A stretch of DNA of 64,000 bases from Cubamyces lactineus (GCA_022376465.1 JACDTU010000003.1:2499644-2563643); one strand, 5' to 3'; positions 23,755 through 34,646 are shown, numbered from the stretch's first letter. Translations and numbers: made by a program. The notes: generated from the letters alone by a model not told the origin.

Positions 23755-25962
23755 TCATTTCAATAGCTCATTTATATGGTAATCTGCATAAGGATTTACA
23801 TAGTACCTATGAAAAGCATCTAAAGTATTAGAAAAATGAAAATCATTAGGTATACGAGTATGGCCATAGACCCCCATGAGATGACATGACCGCACAATAG
23901 AATCAACAGAAACTAAACTAACAGCTCGCTTACCATCCTCAATGTCTGGCTCAACAATCCACATACCCGTAACAGGGTCTGGTTCATCCCCTACAAGTTC
24001 AAACCATTCAACCAATGCACACTGATAAAGCACAAAATTATACGTAAAAGAAAGAAATGCCCGTACACGGGCAATACCCATTCCATACATACCAGGATCA
24101 TCACTCAACTGCACAAAGACAGTATCATAGCGAGGCCCTTCCTGACGCCACTGAGGAGTGCACCGGATGGCCTCTGAGTGCATACCACCAGGACCACAAA
24201 GCTCGCTCGGAGCAAAGAAGGTCGCTGTGGCAATTCTATGCACACTAACATGCAAAGAATATGGCACCCAGGGGCAGATGTCGAGTGGAGCGACCTCATT
24301 GGGGTTGTCGATGCCTGGGTAGAGTTGTTCACGCAAGAAGTGTCGAATCATTGCATGCAGGCCAGCAACTTGTAGATCTTGTGCAATTGTGTTGACCCTT
24401 CCCTGTTGTGCTAGAATGCTTGTTAGTGAGGCCCAATGCGGAGAGAACAAACATACCTATGCGTGAGGAGAGATGAACATGAGACTCAATGCGAGGGCTA
24501 TCAGCATCAGCTATATCTTGCTCTTCAGCAAAGAGTGCCTCCTCTAGAGCTTGCTCATCTTCAGGGGGTGCTTGGCCAATCTGTATGACAATCAGTAATG
24601 CTATCCATGAGCATGAGCCGTAATTCTAAAGGCTCACATGACGGAGTGCATGAGAGACAACATCGCCATGCAGAAGACCACAACGGCCAAGCTCAACACG
24701 AAGCGCAGCCAGCTTGGACAAGCGAGTGTTGCGGACCAAAATTTGAATTAGCGGTTTGTTCCAAGAAGAGGCACGCCATGGACGTTTGACAGCCACAATG
24801 TGCTTTGACTCGCTGATTGAGGTGCACACGCCGTTGGAAGAACCAAACAATTTGATCATACGCGTGTAGTGTAGAAGTGCATGCTGTCACGGAAGTGAGA
24901 ACCCATCAGGGCGGACTCCGGTCTCAACGAAGACAATACGGAGCTGTCGAAATCGTGCCAGCGCAACGTCCATCGCGTCGAGTGTGGTGGTGTCGTGCGA
25001 GGGTCGTTGGGCTAGATAGGCGAAGTCGAAGAATGCAGCAAGGCATTGAATCATTGCGTCAGGTACGTATCCGCTTAGAGCTGGCAAGAACACCTACGCA
25101 CGTATCGCAAGGGATCAGTGACGCATACTTTTCAAAAATATTAGCAGGTAACATACCTTCATAAGTGCCTTTGAGTCATTCCCGGTCCATTGCTTGAAGT
25201 TCCGGCCTTGAGGGAACCTTCGCAGGCCAGGGAACGATGGTGCCGCTGCTATTCTGAGGAATCGTTAGCAGATTTGCATTACAACCAAGTTCAGACACCC
25301 ATACCTTCGGTCAATGTCATCAAGAATTTGGTTTGCTTCACGCTCGGTCGCAGCGTTCATACGGATGTATGACACGACCCATTCAACAAGGTGATCCTTA
25401 AAAGTACCCTTTATGAGTTGATGTAGGAGGTCCGGCGTCAGGAGCTGGTGTATGTCAGCGCGCGGGAAGTGATACGTAAAGGGCTAGCACAAAGGCTGCA
25501 GTGAGTCGCGCCGTCAGGTAATACTGATGGTGCTGCACGCACCGTGACGTCGTTAACAATCCCGAAGGAATCCCATAGAGTCCCTGGGTCAAACTTGTAC
25601 ATTTCCCAGAGCTCGCAAGTATGCACTCGTGAGCGTGAGACTCCCGCGCTGTCCAGTTCATCTGGATGGGCTTGACACCTGGGCAAACACAAAGTATGAG
25701 CCGTGCGGAGCGGTAGTGATGATCAGAACTCACTTCGGACACCAGCCTTGAACAATCCCGGAGAGATAGACTTGCTCGGGATAGTCGGCAATAATTGGAC
25801 CTATTCCGAACACAGCACGGCAGAAGTGGCCATCTGGGCACCGAAGGACTTCAGACGTAGTCATGCCAGGCCGGAGAGGGTCGAGTAGAAGTCGGAGTGC
25901 AAGATGATAGACTTGCTTCTTGAACAGGCGAAAATCTGGACTGTTGGCGTACTCCGCCTCGG
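23755..25962 (-). pseudogene. Plavaka-family transposase, exons 4-10 (C-terminal part, nonsense mutation)
   Basis: Exons 25962-25734, 25678-25543, 25483-25305, 25253-25157, 25093-24638, 24580-24457 and 24410-23755 keep phase throughout. Diagnostic segments are LRCPDGHFCRAVFGIGPIIADYPEQVYLSGIVQGWCPKC, PFTYHFPRADIHQLLTPDLLHQLIKGTFKDHLVEWV, the SESKHIVAVKRPWR motif and the C-terminal DFHFSNTLDAFHRYYVNPYADYHINE, all typical of agaricomycete Plavaka proteins. With the upstream exons the protein would be 910 aa. Codon 568 is TGA (24889-24887) where the family has Arg before QHALLHYTRMIKLFG, a CGA-to-TGA change. The gene therefore looks inactivated, besides a >10-kb insertion in intron 3. Confidence 0.88.
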
Positions 25963-26059
25963 CTGTATCATAAAGTAAAGCTAAGTCTTTGTGAGTACAC
26001 AAGACCGTTGATGCGCATGTTGCCTGCCTAGGCTCAGAAGAACAAACTCGCACCTTCGC

Positions 26060-27022
26060 TAACTGCGCCCTCCAGCTGCCTCTTGTGCTAGCAGCCCTCG
26101 CGCGAAGGCTCTCCCTCTAATGTACTGTCTGGCGAAGCCTCTGCTCCCTCTCATGCGACTCTGCAACTCCCCTCAGTGACTTCCCCTTCGCATCTCTCTT
26201 CCATCCTGGTCTGGCGCATCACGCGAACACATCCTATTCCCTTGCGAGCACACTACTCCTCCCGCAAAGACACTGCTCCTCCTGCGAAGCCACCACCTCT
26301 CCCGCGAACACTCTGCATCACTTGCGAGCTGCCTACCCTCCTTGACAGGCTATAGCAAGCCAGCGAAAGTCAGCGAAGATGGCGCTACATCATTTGCGAG
26401 CCACCCTCAAGCCGACAGGGATGTGCTAGAGCGTGGCACACTTGCTAGCCTCGCGGTGCACTTAGTGCACTCACACGGTGATGCGCATGGTGCCGGTCCA
26501 GAGTCAGAGCAGAGGGCTATCGCTGCGGTGTCTCCCCTCCTTTCCGTGGCGGTCTCATCTACACCTTTGCCAGTCGCGACCTCGCGCAACTCTTCGCACG
26601 TCCGCGGGACCCTTTGCACACACCTGGAGCACTCGCGCCTGTGCTCTTGGACTCCTGTGGATCTGCACTCCCCTCCCCCTGCCTTCGCGGATGTGTTGTG
26701 CCCAGCTACGGACCGTATCGGCTGACGGAAACAATGCGGAATGGCGCCATATGGCGCAAGAGGTAGAGCAGAGCCTATAGGAGGCTGCGGAGAGGTCGCG
26801 TGGCGAGCTGGCCCCGCGATGAGGCCAGGCGGCCTCGCCAAGACTTGATGGACTGTAGCACAGCATCCCCCCCCCCTCCAGAGTCGAGTACCATACGCTC
26901 CTCCCTCCGAGGGCTCGCGGACAGAGAACTTCGCCCCTTCCCCACCAGACCACACATCCCCACTTCCCTTCACTACTGCTAGAGTCTTTCAGCTGCAATC
27001 CTTCTTCTGTACACACGTCCTC
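26060..27022. mobile_element. GCGAA/GCGAAG-rich insert, left part (unknown element)
   Basis: Sequence foreign to the transposase intron, rich in TTCGCG/GCGAAG words (for example GCGAAGCCTCTGCTCC, GCGAACACATCC, GCGAAGCCACCACC). A different composition follows from 26720. LTR element A1 interrupts it at 27023, with the 5-bp duplication TCCTC. No protein similarity was recognised; minus-strand open frames look like repeats. Exact outer border uncertain (about 26030-26100). Confidence 0.55.
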
Positions 27023-27715
27023 TGTTACGCTCCGTGCTGTAACCCCGAAGCCCGATCCCCGAACCCCCGTACCCCGCTCCTTACTCCGCGTTACGTACTC
27101 CGTTCCTCCGTACTCCGCTCTTCCGTACCCCGTACCCCCGACTCCGTTCTCCGTACTCCGCACTTCGTACTCCGTACTTCGGACTTCCCCCGACCCCATG
27201 ACTTACATGTCTCAGATAACCCCTCATGGCGCTACCTACATGAGGCTTTTGCTTACTGAGCTATCTACGTTATCTTACCCTTGGCAAGTTACTTCGTACT
27301 TTCGTTCTACTCCTTCCTATCACGTACATCTCTTATTGTTTCTATCGGGTTTCTGACTTAGTATAAATACTGCCCCGGAATGTAGTAGCTACTCAGTTCG
27401 GAAATCTCGTTATACCCATTACTGGTTCAACTCGTAGTCCGACACTCAACCCCGACCCTCTAGTCCGACCAACCTTCGTTCCCTTCCTACCAACCCCTTC
27501 AACCCAACCCCGTTCCCAAGTCCGACCTTCGTCCCGTCAAGTCCGTACTCCGAAGTCCGCAAATAGAGGACACCGAGTCGGAACCCGTGCGTTACTAATA
27601 GTTTCGCGAAAGTCCTCACCCCAGTGCTAGTCCGACCTCCGGTCGTACTCCGACCCCGAACTCCGTCCAAGTCCCGACCACCGGAGTTGTACCCCCGGAC
27701 GGCACGGTCCTAACA
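27023..27715 (+). repeat. 5' LTR of A1
   Basis: 693 bp. The first ~170 bp are a degenerate CCGTACTCCG-type repeat. Contains TATAAATA at 27362 and the predicted RNA start near 27393. Confidence 0.95.
27362..27405 (+). promoter_or_regulatory. A1 LTR TATA box, predicted RNA start and self-priming segment
   Basis: TATAAATA at 27362-27369. The 13-mer TCAGTTCGGAAAT at 27393-27405, 31 nt after the TATA start, is the exact reverse complement of the putative PBS at 27718-27730. Confidence 0.75.
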
Positions 27716-27717
27716 GT

Positions 27718-27730
27718 ATTTCCGAACTGA
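27718..27730 (+). other. A1 primer-binding site (self-complementary type)
   Basis: ATTTCCGAACTGA two bases after the 5' LTR. It does not look like a tRNA 3' end (no TGG start) but is fully complementary to the predicted first 13 nt of the element's own mRNA. Confidence 0.75.
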
Positions 27731-27746
27731 CCGGGTTTCACTCAAT

Positions 27747-29216
27747 ATGTCCACTCGAACCGTAGTCCGCACTCAGACGCAATCTCGCGCCCTAGAGCAA
27801 GAAGACCCCGCCGAGAACTGGAGTGGCTGGACAGCTCGCCGAGGCGACTCAGCGACGCAAGAAGAAGCTACTCCGAGCCGCCGCGGGCAGTTCGCTCGAA
27901 CAATCGTCGAAGCGTCCTCCGATGGGGACGACGAAGGTGACCCGCCTCAGCCTCTGGTCATCTCTACCGCGACTGCCTCGCAGGTACCCCGCGAGCCATC
28001 TCCGGGGAACCCGTTCTCCGAGGGTCAGCCTTCAGGTCCGAGCCGCGGGCCTCCGGGTCCGCCTAGTCCTCCAGGTCCGCCGGGCCCTCCAGGACCGCCA
28101 GGCCCTCCGGACAACGACCCACAAGGGCCGGGAGACGACGACACTAGCTCAAGCTCGGACTCCTCCGACTCCGAAGACCGGGTTCAGTCGCAACTAGCGA
28201 CCGCGATCTCTCTCATCGCGCGTACCCTCGAACGTACTACCGCTCCAACTCCGGCGGTTACCCAACCTTCGAACAACGAGCGGCACAACGTCCGCGAGCC
28301 GGACCAGTTCGACGGGTCCGACCCCAACAAACTCCGGTCTTTCTTCACGCAGTTGGAACTTGTCTTCAAGGCCCGACCCTGAACCTTCGACTCCGATGAG
28401 AAGAAGGTGACCTACGCCATCTCCTTCCTCAAGGGCACCGCGCTACAGTGGTTCGAGCCCTACCTCCTCGAAGGCGACTCGGACAACCCCCCCATCTTCC
28501 TTACATCCTACGACCACTTCCAGGAGGAACTCCGAGTGAACTTCGGTCCTTACGACGCCTCCGGAGCTGCGGAGCATGAGCTGATGAACCTCCGGATGGG
28601 CGACAACCAGCGGATAGCTAAGTACATCACTCAGTTCACCCGCCTCGCTACTCAAGTCCGTTGGGGTAATGCTCCGCTCCGGTACCGGTTCTACGACGGA
28701 CTTCCGAACCGTCTCAAGGACCGCATCTCCGAGGTCGGCAAGCCCGAGACCCTGGTGGCCCTTCGTGACCTCGCGCAGTCGATCGACAACCGCTACTGGG
28801 AGCGCAAGGCCGAGGTCTCGCGCGAGTCCGGACCTTCGAAGTCCGGTAACAAGTCGACCTCCGACTCCAAGTCCTCCAACTCCGGCAACAAGTCCGGAGG
28901 TAACAACTCCGGACAGGCCTCCTCGTCTACCCCGTCCAAGTCCGGCAATTCCGGTACTTCGTCGAAGTCTCCTAAGACTCCGAAGACCCCGGCCAAGACG
29001 TACACCGACAAGCTCGGTAAGGACGGAAAACTCACCCCCGAGGAGCGTCAACGCCGTTTCGCCAACAATCTCTGTCTCTTCTGCGGTGGAGCTGGTCATA
29101 CCGCGAGTGCTTGTCCGAAGAAGACCTCGTCCGCGACTAAGGGTCGCGCCGCTCAAGCCAACCCCGCTCCCGCTGCGCCCGCTCCGGCTGCAGCCCCGAA
29201 GGAGACAAAAAATTAG
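27747..29216 (+). pseudogene. gag of A1 with premature stop
   Basis: Same reading frame as the intact 489-aa gag of A2, but TGA at 28380-28382 replaces CGA, truncating after 211 residues. Downstream it still encodes the capsid-like region (FLKGTALQWFEPYL, TQFTRLATQVRW) and the CCHC knuckle CLFCGGAGHTASAC near the C-terminus. A collagen-like GPPGPP run lies at residues ~100-120. The ORF ends AAA AAT TAG at 29214-29216, inside the frameshift signal. No ATG occurs between the predicted RNA start (27393) and this start. Confidence 0.9.
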
Positions 29217-29275
29217 TCCGCGGTCCTCCGAACTCCGTACCCCGTGAGGACCGCGTTGACTCCTCCGGTACGGAG
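29207..29275 (+). promoter_or_regulatory. predicted -1 ribosomal frameshift signal between gag and pol (A1)
   Basis: Slippery heptamer A AAA AAT at 29207-29213 directly before the gag TAG, then a 5-nt spacer. The 10-bp stem is CGCGGTCCTC (29219-29228) with GAGGACCGCG (29246-29255). The loop segment CTCCGTAC (29233-29240) is complementary to GTACGGAG (29268-29275), allowing an H-type pseudoknot. pol is open in the -1 frame from the slip. Confidence 0.8.
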
Positions 29276-32200
29276 ATCCTCAGGCTCAACGCGTCCGCTC
29301 TTTCCGACCCCCATACACTCTTCCTCGACTTGTACTCCGATCCTATCCCAACTCCGTTCCGCGCCCTTATCGACTCCGGTTCCTCCCATTGTTTCATCGA
29401 CTCCGATTTCGCGACTATGTATCAACTCCCAACTACCGCCGTAACCCCGCTCCGTCTACAGCTTTTTGACGGTACTTCTAACCACCTGATTACTTCGTTT
29501 ACCACTCTGCCCGTACATTTCCCGTCTGGAGAAGTCCTCAATATAGATTTCTATGTTACTCCGCTCGACAAGTCCGTGTCTGCCGTTCTGGGATACAGCT
29601 GGCTCTCCGCCTACAATCCGTTGATTGACTGGAAGAAGCGCAGCATCCAATTCCGTTCCGCACCCCCGCCGCGTCCTGTTTCTGACACCATGGTACCCCC
29701 GCCAGCTCCGGCTGAGCGTACTCCGTCTACTCCGTCTACTCCGGCTACTCCGGAACTACCGACTTCTCCTACTCCGACCTCCGTACCCCGGATCTCCCTT
29801 GTGAACGCTGCTGCTTTCGCTCGGGCTTGCAAACTCCCGGGGTCCGCGAGCTATACCCTGAACCTGTCTACCCCGGACTTGGCTACTGCGCGGAGTTCGT
29901 CCATCTCCGACTCTCCCCCGGACCTCACCGGAGTTCCGGAGGAGTACCACGAGTTTGCGGACGTCTTCAGCAAGACCAAGGCCGACATCCTACCGGAGCA
30001 TCGCCCCTACGACTTAAAGATCGACCTGGAAGAAGGGGCTACTCCGCCACTCGGACCTATTTACTCCCTCTCAAAACTCGAGCTCGACACGCTTCGGGAG
30101 TATATTGACGAGAACCTCCGATCGGGGTTCATACGTCCGTCCAACTCTCCCTGCGGAGCTCCCGTCCTCTTCGTCAAAAAGAAGGACGGATCTCTTCGCC
30201 TTTGCGTGGACTACCGGGGCTTGAATAAGATCACCCGGAAGGACCGCTACCCCCTTCCTCTCGTCTCGGACTTGCTGGACGCGCCTCGGAAGGCCCGGAT
30301 CTATACCAAAATCGACCTCCGTCACGCCTACAACCTAGTCCGCATAGCTCCCGGAGATGAGTGGAAGACCGCGTTTCGGACCCGCTATGGGTCTTTCGAA
30401 TGGTTAGTCATGCCGTTCGGACTTTCTAACGCGCCCGCTGCTTTCCAGCGGTTCGTCAATGACATCTTCGCGGACATGCTCGATGTGTGCGTCATCGTCT
30501 ACCTGGACGACATCCTCATCTACTCCGACAACCCCGAGCAACACCGCAAGCACGTCAAAGAGGTACTCCGGCGACTCCGCAAGCACCGGCTTTATGCCCG
30601 CGCTGACAAGTGCGAGTTCCACACCGACTCCGTCGAGTACCTCGGTTACATCCTCTCTCCCACCGGACTCACCATGGCGGAGTCGAAGGTTAAGGCGATC
30701 TTGGATTGGCCCGAACCCCGGAAGGTCCGCGACATACAGTCGTTCCTGGGGTTCGCGAACTTCTATCGACGGTTTATTCCAAACTACTCCGAGATCGTAC
30801 TACCGCTGACCCGCTTAACCCGCAAGTCCGTGCCTTGGCACTTCTCCGAGGAATGTCGGAGTTCGTTTAACGCTCTCAAGAAGGCGTTCACGACAGCTCC
30901 GGTACTACACCACTGGATGCCCGACCGACCCCTCACCGTCGAGACTGACGCCTCGGACTACGCCATCGCCGGCATTCTCTCCCTTACCACCGAGTCCGGT
31001 GAACTCCACCCCATTGCCTTCCACTCCCGCACCTTGACCGGCGCGGAGTTGAACTACGACACCCACGACAAGGAACTCCTCGCGATCTTCGAATGTTTCA
31101 AGACCTGGCGGCACTACCTCGAAGGTTCGGCAACCCCGATCGACGTTGTCACGGACCACAAGAATTTGGTATACTTCGCGACTACGAAGTTACTGACCCG
31201 CCGTCAAGCCCGATGGTCGGAGTTCCTCTCGCAGTTCAACCTCGTAGTCCGGTTCCGGCCAGGTAAGCTTGGAGCGAAGCCCGACGCACTGACACGCCGT
31301 TGGGACGTCTACCCAAAAGAGGGGGGCAGTGACTACTCCGTCGTCAACCCACACAACTACCGACCGGTTTTCACCCAGGAGCAGCTCGCCGCGTCCCTCC
31401 GGGCTACCTACCTCCGACCCCCCGTACTCCGAGCTTCCTTCGTCCTCGACTCCGAACAACTCCTCTCGGACATCAAGTCCGCTCAAGCAACCCCGACTCC
31501 TGACCCCGAACTATCTGCTGCACTCAAGCTCGCCTCCGAAGGTAACTCCCGATGGTCCCGCGATGAAGACGGGCTACTCCGACTCTCAGGTCGAGTCTAT
31601 GTCCCGAACTCCGGCGACCTCCGCCTTCGCGTACTCCGAGCTTGTCACGACCACCCTACTGCCGGACACTGGGGACAGAACAAGACGCAAGCCCTGGTCC
31701 TGCGGGACTACGCCTGGCCCGGACTTCGACTCTTCGTCCGGGACTATTGTAAGTCCTGTACTACCTGTGCGCGAGCTAAAGTCCCCCGGCATCTCCCCTA
31801 CGGTACTTTGAAGCAACTCCCGATCCCCGAGCGACCCTGGAACTCCATCTCCATGGACCTCATCGAGCAACTCCCGAACTCCGCTGGCTACACCGCGATC
31901 TTGGTGGTAGTCGACAGGCTCACTAAGCAAGGTATATTCATCCCTACCCACGACACGCTTACAGCCTCGGAGTTAGCGGACTTGTTCGTACTCCATGTGT
32001 TCTCCAAGCACGGAGTTCCCTCGCACGTTACCTCCGACCGGGGCTCGGAGTTCGTCTCTCACTTCTTCCGCTCCCTCGGTAAGGCCCTCGACATGCGCCT
32101 TCACTTCACCTCCGGTTACCACCCGGAAGGCGACGGTCAAACCGAGCGGGTTAACCAGACCCTCGAGCAGTACCTCCGGATCTATTCGAACTACCAGCAG

Positions 32201-32938
32201 GACAACTGGTCCCAACTCCTTCCCTTGGCGGAGTTCGCGTACAACAATGCTCCGTCCGCAACTACCGGTATATCCCCGTTCTTCGCGAACAAGGGCTACA
32301 ACCCCGCCATCTCCGTCTACCCCGAGCGGGACCTCACCTCCGCTCGAGCTCGCGACTACGCTGTCGACCTCGACGAACTTCACACCCAACTCCGACAGCA
32401 GATCGCCGAAGCCCAGGCCCGGTACCAAGTACAGGCGGACAAACACCGTCTACCCGCGCCGGACTTCAAGGTCGGAGATCAGGTCTATGTCCGAGCTCAG
32501 CACATCCGGACTACTCGTCCCTCCAAAAAGTTGTCCGAGAAGTTCTTAGGTCCGTTCACTATCATCGCGCAGGTCGGAACTCACTCCTTCACCCTCCGAC
32601 TACCGGACTCTATGCGCGCGGTACACCCCGTTTTCCATGTCTCACAACTCGAGCCTGCAACTCCGAACACCATCCCCGGCCGCGTCCAAACTCCGCCACC
32701 TCCGATCCTGGTGGACGGAGAACCGGAGTACGAGATTTCGGAGATCCTCGACTCCAAGATTGACCGCCGGCGTCGGAGTTGTCAACTCCTGTACCTAGTC
32801 CGATGGGCAGGCTACGAAGGTACGGACGAAGAAACTTCGTGGATCTTGGCCACGGAGCTCGGACATGCCCAGGAGCTAGTTTCGGACTTCCACGCAGCTT
32901 ACCCGGACAAGCCCGGACCTCTTGCTAAATTGTCTTGA
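29210..32938 (+). CDS. pol of A1 (protease, RT, RNase H, integrase, chromodomain), intact
   Basis: Open in the -1 frame from the slippery site to 32938 (about 1242 residues, no ATG needed). Domains in order: aspartic protease (ALIDSGSSHCFID); RT ([52 protein letters not shown]); RNase H (TVETDASDYAIAGIL); integrase HHCC finger (HDHPTAGHWGQNKT...CKSCTTC); and DDE core (SMDLIEQLP, TSDRGSEFVSHF, GYHPEGDGQTERVNQ). A GPY/F-like SEKFLGPFTI region and a C-terminal chromodomain (YEISEILDSK...YLVRWAGY...TSWI) follow. The chromodomain probably targets integration to modified chromatin. No frameshift or stop seen. Confidence 0.95.
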   Translation, partial: KLVRGPPNSVPREDRVDSSGTEILRLNASALSDPHTLFLDLYSDPIPTPFRALIDSGSSHCFIDSDFATMYQLPTTAVTPLRLQLFDGTSNHLITSFTTLPVHFPSGEVLNIDFYVTPLDKSVSAVLGYSWLSAYNPLIDWKKRSIQFRSAPPPRPVSDTMVPPPAPAERTPSTPSTPATPELPTSPTPTSVPRISLVNAAAFARACKLPGSASYTLNLSTPDLATARSSSISDSPPDLTGVPEEYHEFADVFSKTKADILPEHRPYDLKIDLEEGATPPLGPIYSLSKLELDTLREYIDENLRSGFIRPSNSPCGAPVLFVKKKDGSLRLCVDYRGLNKITRKDRYPLPLVSDLLDAPRKARIYTKIDLRHAYNLVRIAPGDEWKTAFRTRYGSFEWLVMPFGLSNAPAAFQRFVNDIFADMLDVCVIVYLDDILIYSDNPEQHRKHVKEVLRRLRKHRLYARADKCEFHTDSVEYLGYILSPTGLTMAESKVKAILDWPEPRKVRDIQSFLGFANFYRRFIPNYSEIVLPLTRLTRKSVPWHFSEECRSSFNALKKAFTTAPVLHHWMPDRPLTVETDASDYAIAGILSLTTESGELHPIAFHSRTLTGAELNYDTHDKELLAIFECFKTWRHYLEGSATPIDVVTDHKNLVYFATTKLLTRRQARWSEFLSQFNLVVRFRPGKLGAKPDALTRRWDVYPKEGGSDYSVVNPHNYRPVFTQEQLAASLRATYLRPPVLRASFVLDSEQLLSDIKSAQATPTPDPELSAALKLASEGNSRWSRDEDGLLRLSGRVYVPNSGDLRLRVLRACHDHPTAGHWGQNKTQALVLRDYAWPGLRLFVRDYCKSCTTCARAKVPRHLPYGTLKQLPIPERPWNSISMDLIEQLPNSAGYTAILVVVDRLTKQGIFIPTHDTLTASELADLFVLHVFSKHGVPSHVTSDRGSEFVSHFFRSLGKALDMRLHFTSGYHPEGDGQTERVNQTLEQYLRIYSNYQQDNWSQLLPLAEFAYNNAPSATTGISPFFANKGYNPAISVYPERDLTSARARDYAVDLDELHTQLRQQIAEAQARYQVQADKHRLPAPDFKVGDQVYVRAQHIRTTRPSKKLSEKFLGPFTIIAQVGTHSFTLRLPDSMRAVHPVFHVSQLEPATPNTIPGRVQTPPPPILVDGEPEYEISEILDSKIDRRRRSCQLLYLVRWAGYEGTDEETSWILATELGHAQELVSDFHAAYPDKPGPLAKLS

Positions 32939-33045
32939 AGTTCACACGCGGAGTTCTCACCAGCAGATTTCTTTCTATACTCCTCCGCACTCGGACTACA
33001 AGATACTAGCTACGAAGTCCGAGGTCCGAAGTCCGTACTACCGCC

Positions 33046-34439
33046 CTACTCCGCCATGTCCATGTCCGCCGGGTCCTCCGGCCCCTTCCCCTCCTTCGCG
33101 CCCTCGCCCTGCTCCTCCTCCTCCTCACCGGACTTGCCCCGCGCGGACTTGTCCAACCCCGACCCATTCTCCTCCTCCCAGTCCGACCCAGCAACCCCCG
33201 CCCGCTCCAGCGCGTCCGCGATCGCGTCCTCCTTGTCCTGCGAGGTGATCTCAAGGATCTCCCGCAGCATAGTCCCGAACTCCGTCGCGAGTTCGGACTT
33301 CACCGCCTCGCGGACGGCCTCGCCGATGACGGCCTTCAACTCCTTCCGCACGATCTTGGCGATGGCATCGCCAAGACCCCGGACCTCCTCCCGCATCATC
33401 TCCTCCCGCTGCTCCTCCTCGTCGACCAGCAGGTCGATGACCCGCCCCGCGGTGCGCCGGTTGCGCTGCACCGCGACGAGCAGGTGCTCGAGGAGCTCCC
33501 GGTCGGAGAGCTTCTCCGGGTCGTCGGACCACCGGAGGTCGGACTTCCCAACCTCCGGAAGTCCGGAGCTGGCGGACATCCGAGGGCCCGTCGACGAGCC
33601 TGCGATGCTCGGGCCTCGGGCGACGACTGTTCGTGCTGGGGGGTTAATTCCGGGTGGCGCGACAAAGGTCCATCGGACCTCACCTGGCTGCAGCGGCTTC
33701 TCCGCCGCCTTCTCCACCGTCTTCTCCTTCTCCTTCTCCTTCCCCTTGCCCTTCTCCGCCCGCACCTTCTCCGAACTCCGAACTCCGGTGGGCGCGGGGG
33801 TCTCAAACCCGTCGTCGTCGACGACGATGGGGGCGGACTTGACCTTCTTGCGCTGCGGGCTTGGGGCCTCCTCCTTGCGCGCGATCCGGGCTTGGATGTC
33901 CGCGGGAAGTCCGCGGGCCCCGACGCACGCGCGCGACCGAGCTTTCTGGCATTGGACGCAACTCGACGTCCGTTTGCCCGCGCGGAACCGGCACGCGATT
34001 TGCTTCGCGGCGCACCGGTCGCACCTCGTCCTGTGGAACTCCGTTAGTCCGACCCCCGTACTCCGTACCCCGACCGGACTTACCGCGGGACGAGCAACTC
34101 CGCGTCGTCCTCTTCCTCCTCCGACTCCGGCTCCTCGTCCTCCGCGGGACGCTTGCTTCCCCGCGCGGAAGCCCCGGCCTTCGCGAGGGCAGCCTGGCGG
34201 ATCAGCGCTGCTGCCTTCTGCGCGGCCTCGTACTCCGCGCGCTCTTTCTCCTCCCGTGCTCGCTCCTCCTCCGCTTTTCGCGCCCTGTAAACCACCGTTA
34301 GCCCGAACTCCGTACTCCGCAACCCCGGCAACCCCGGTACTTACGCTTCGGCTGCTGCGGCCTCCTCCGCCGCTGCCTTCATCCGGAGCTGCGCAAGGTG
34401 CGCCTCCAAAGCCTGAATGTTGTCGAGGGTTGAGGACAT
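33046..34439 (-). CDS. antisense cargo gene of A1: Zn2Cys6-like coiled-coil protein
   Basis: Lies between pol and the 3' LTR on the opposite strand. Exons 34439-34345, 34284-34084 and 34030-33046 join in frame to 426 aa. The N-terminus is an Ala/Glu/Arg coiled-coil-like stretch. Residues 102-134 form C-x2-C-x6-C-x10-C-x2-C-x7-C (CDRCAAKQIAC ... CVQCQKARSRAC), a Zn2Cys6-like cluster. Then come Lys/Glu-rich and helical acidic regions (DRELLEHLLVAVQRNRRTAGRVIDLL). The same gene is intact in A2. A DNA-binding or regulatory role is inference; a related zinc-cluster style is common in basidiomycete proteins. The stop is 107 bp from the pol stop (convergent). Confidence 0.82.
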
Positions 34440-34500
34440 AGTGCTGGTGGTGGTGGTGGGAGACAAAGAGCGAGGACGAACTGGCTAAGTCTCACCCCCG

Positions 34501-34509
34501 TCTTATATA
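34501..34509 (-). promoter_or_regulatory. TATA box of the antisense cargo gene (A1)
   Basis: Reads TATATAAGA on the minus strand, ~60 nt upstream of the cargo ATG at 34439; a (CCA)n leader directly precedes the ATG. The same arrangement exists in A2. Confidence 0.65.
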
Positions 34510-34646
34510 CACCTTTCTTCATCGATTCTGACCCTGCCCCGATTCTTGATCTCCGTTCCCTGGACTTATCGGATTACCTTTTTTGGACAGACTTCCATTT
34601 CCCTTCACTATAGGCCCTCAAGGGTTCGGGCCTAGGGGGGAGGCAC

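Noticed and set aside
26720..26800. A tRNA-like A-box (GGTAGAGCAG) in the unknown insert
   Set aside because: No matching B-box or cloverleaf could be found nearby.
33056..34441. A 461-codon open frame on the plus strand (and its twin at 54912-56297)
   Set aside because: It is the mirror of the antisense cargo gene: Ser/Pro/Arg-rich, crosses both predicted introns, and has no domain, whereas the minus strand gives spliced exons with a Cys cluster.
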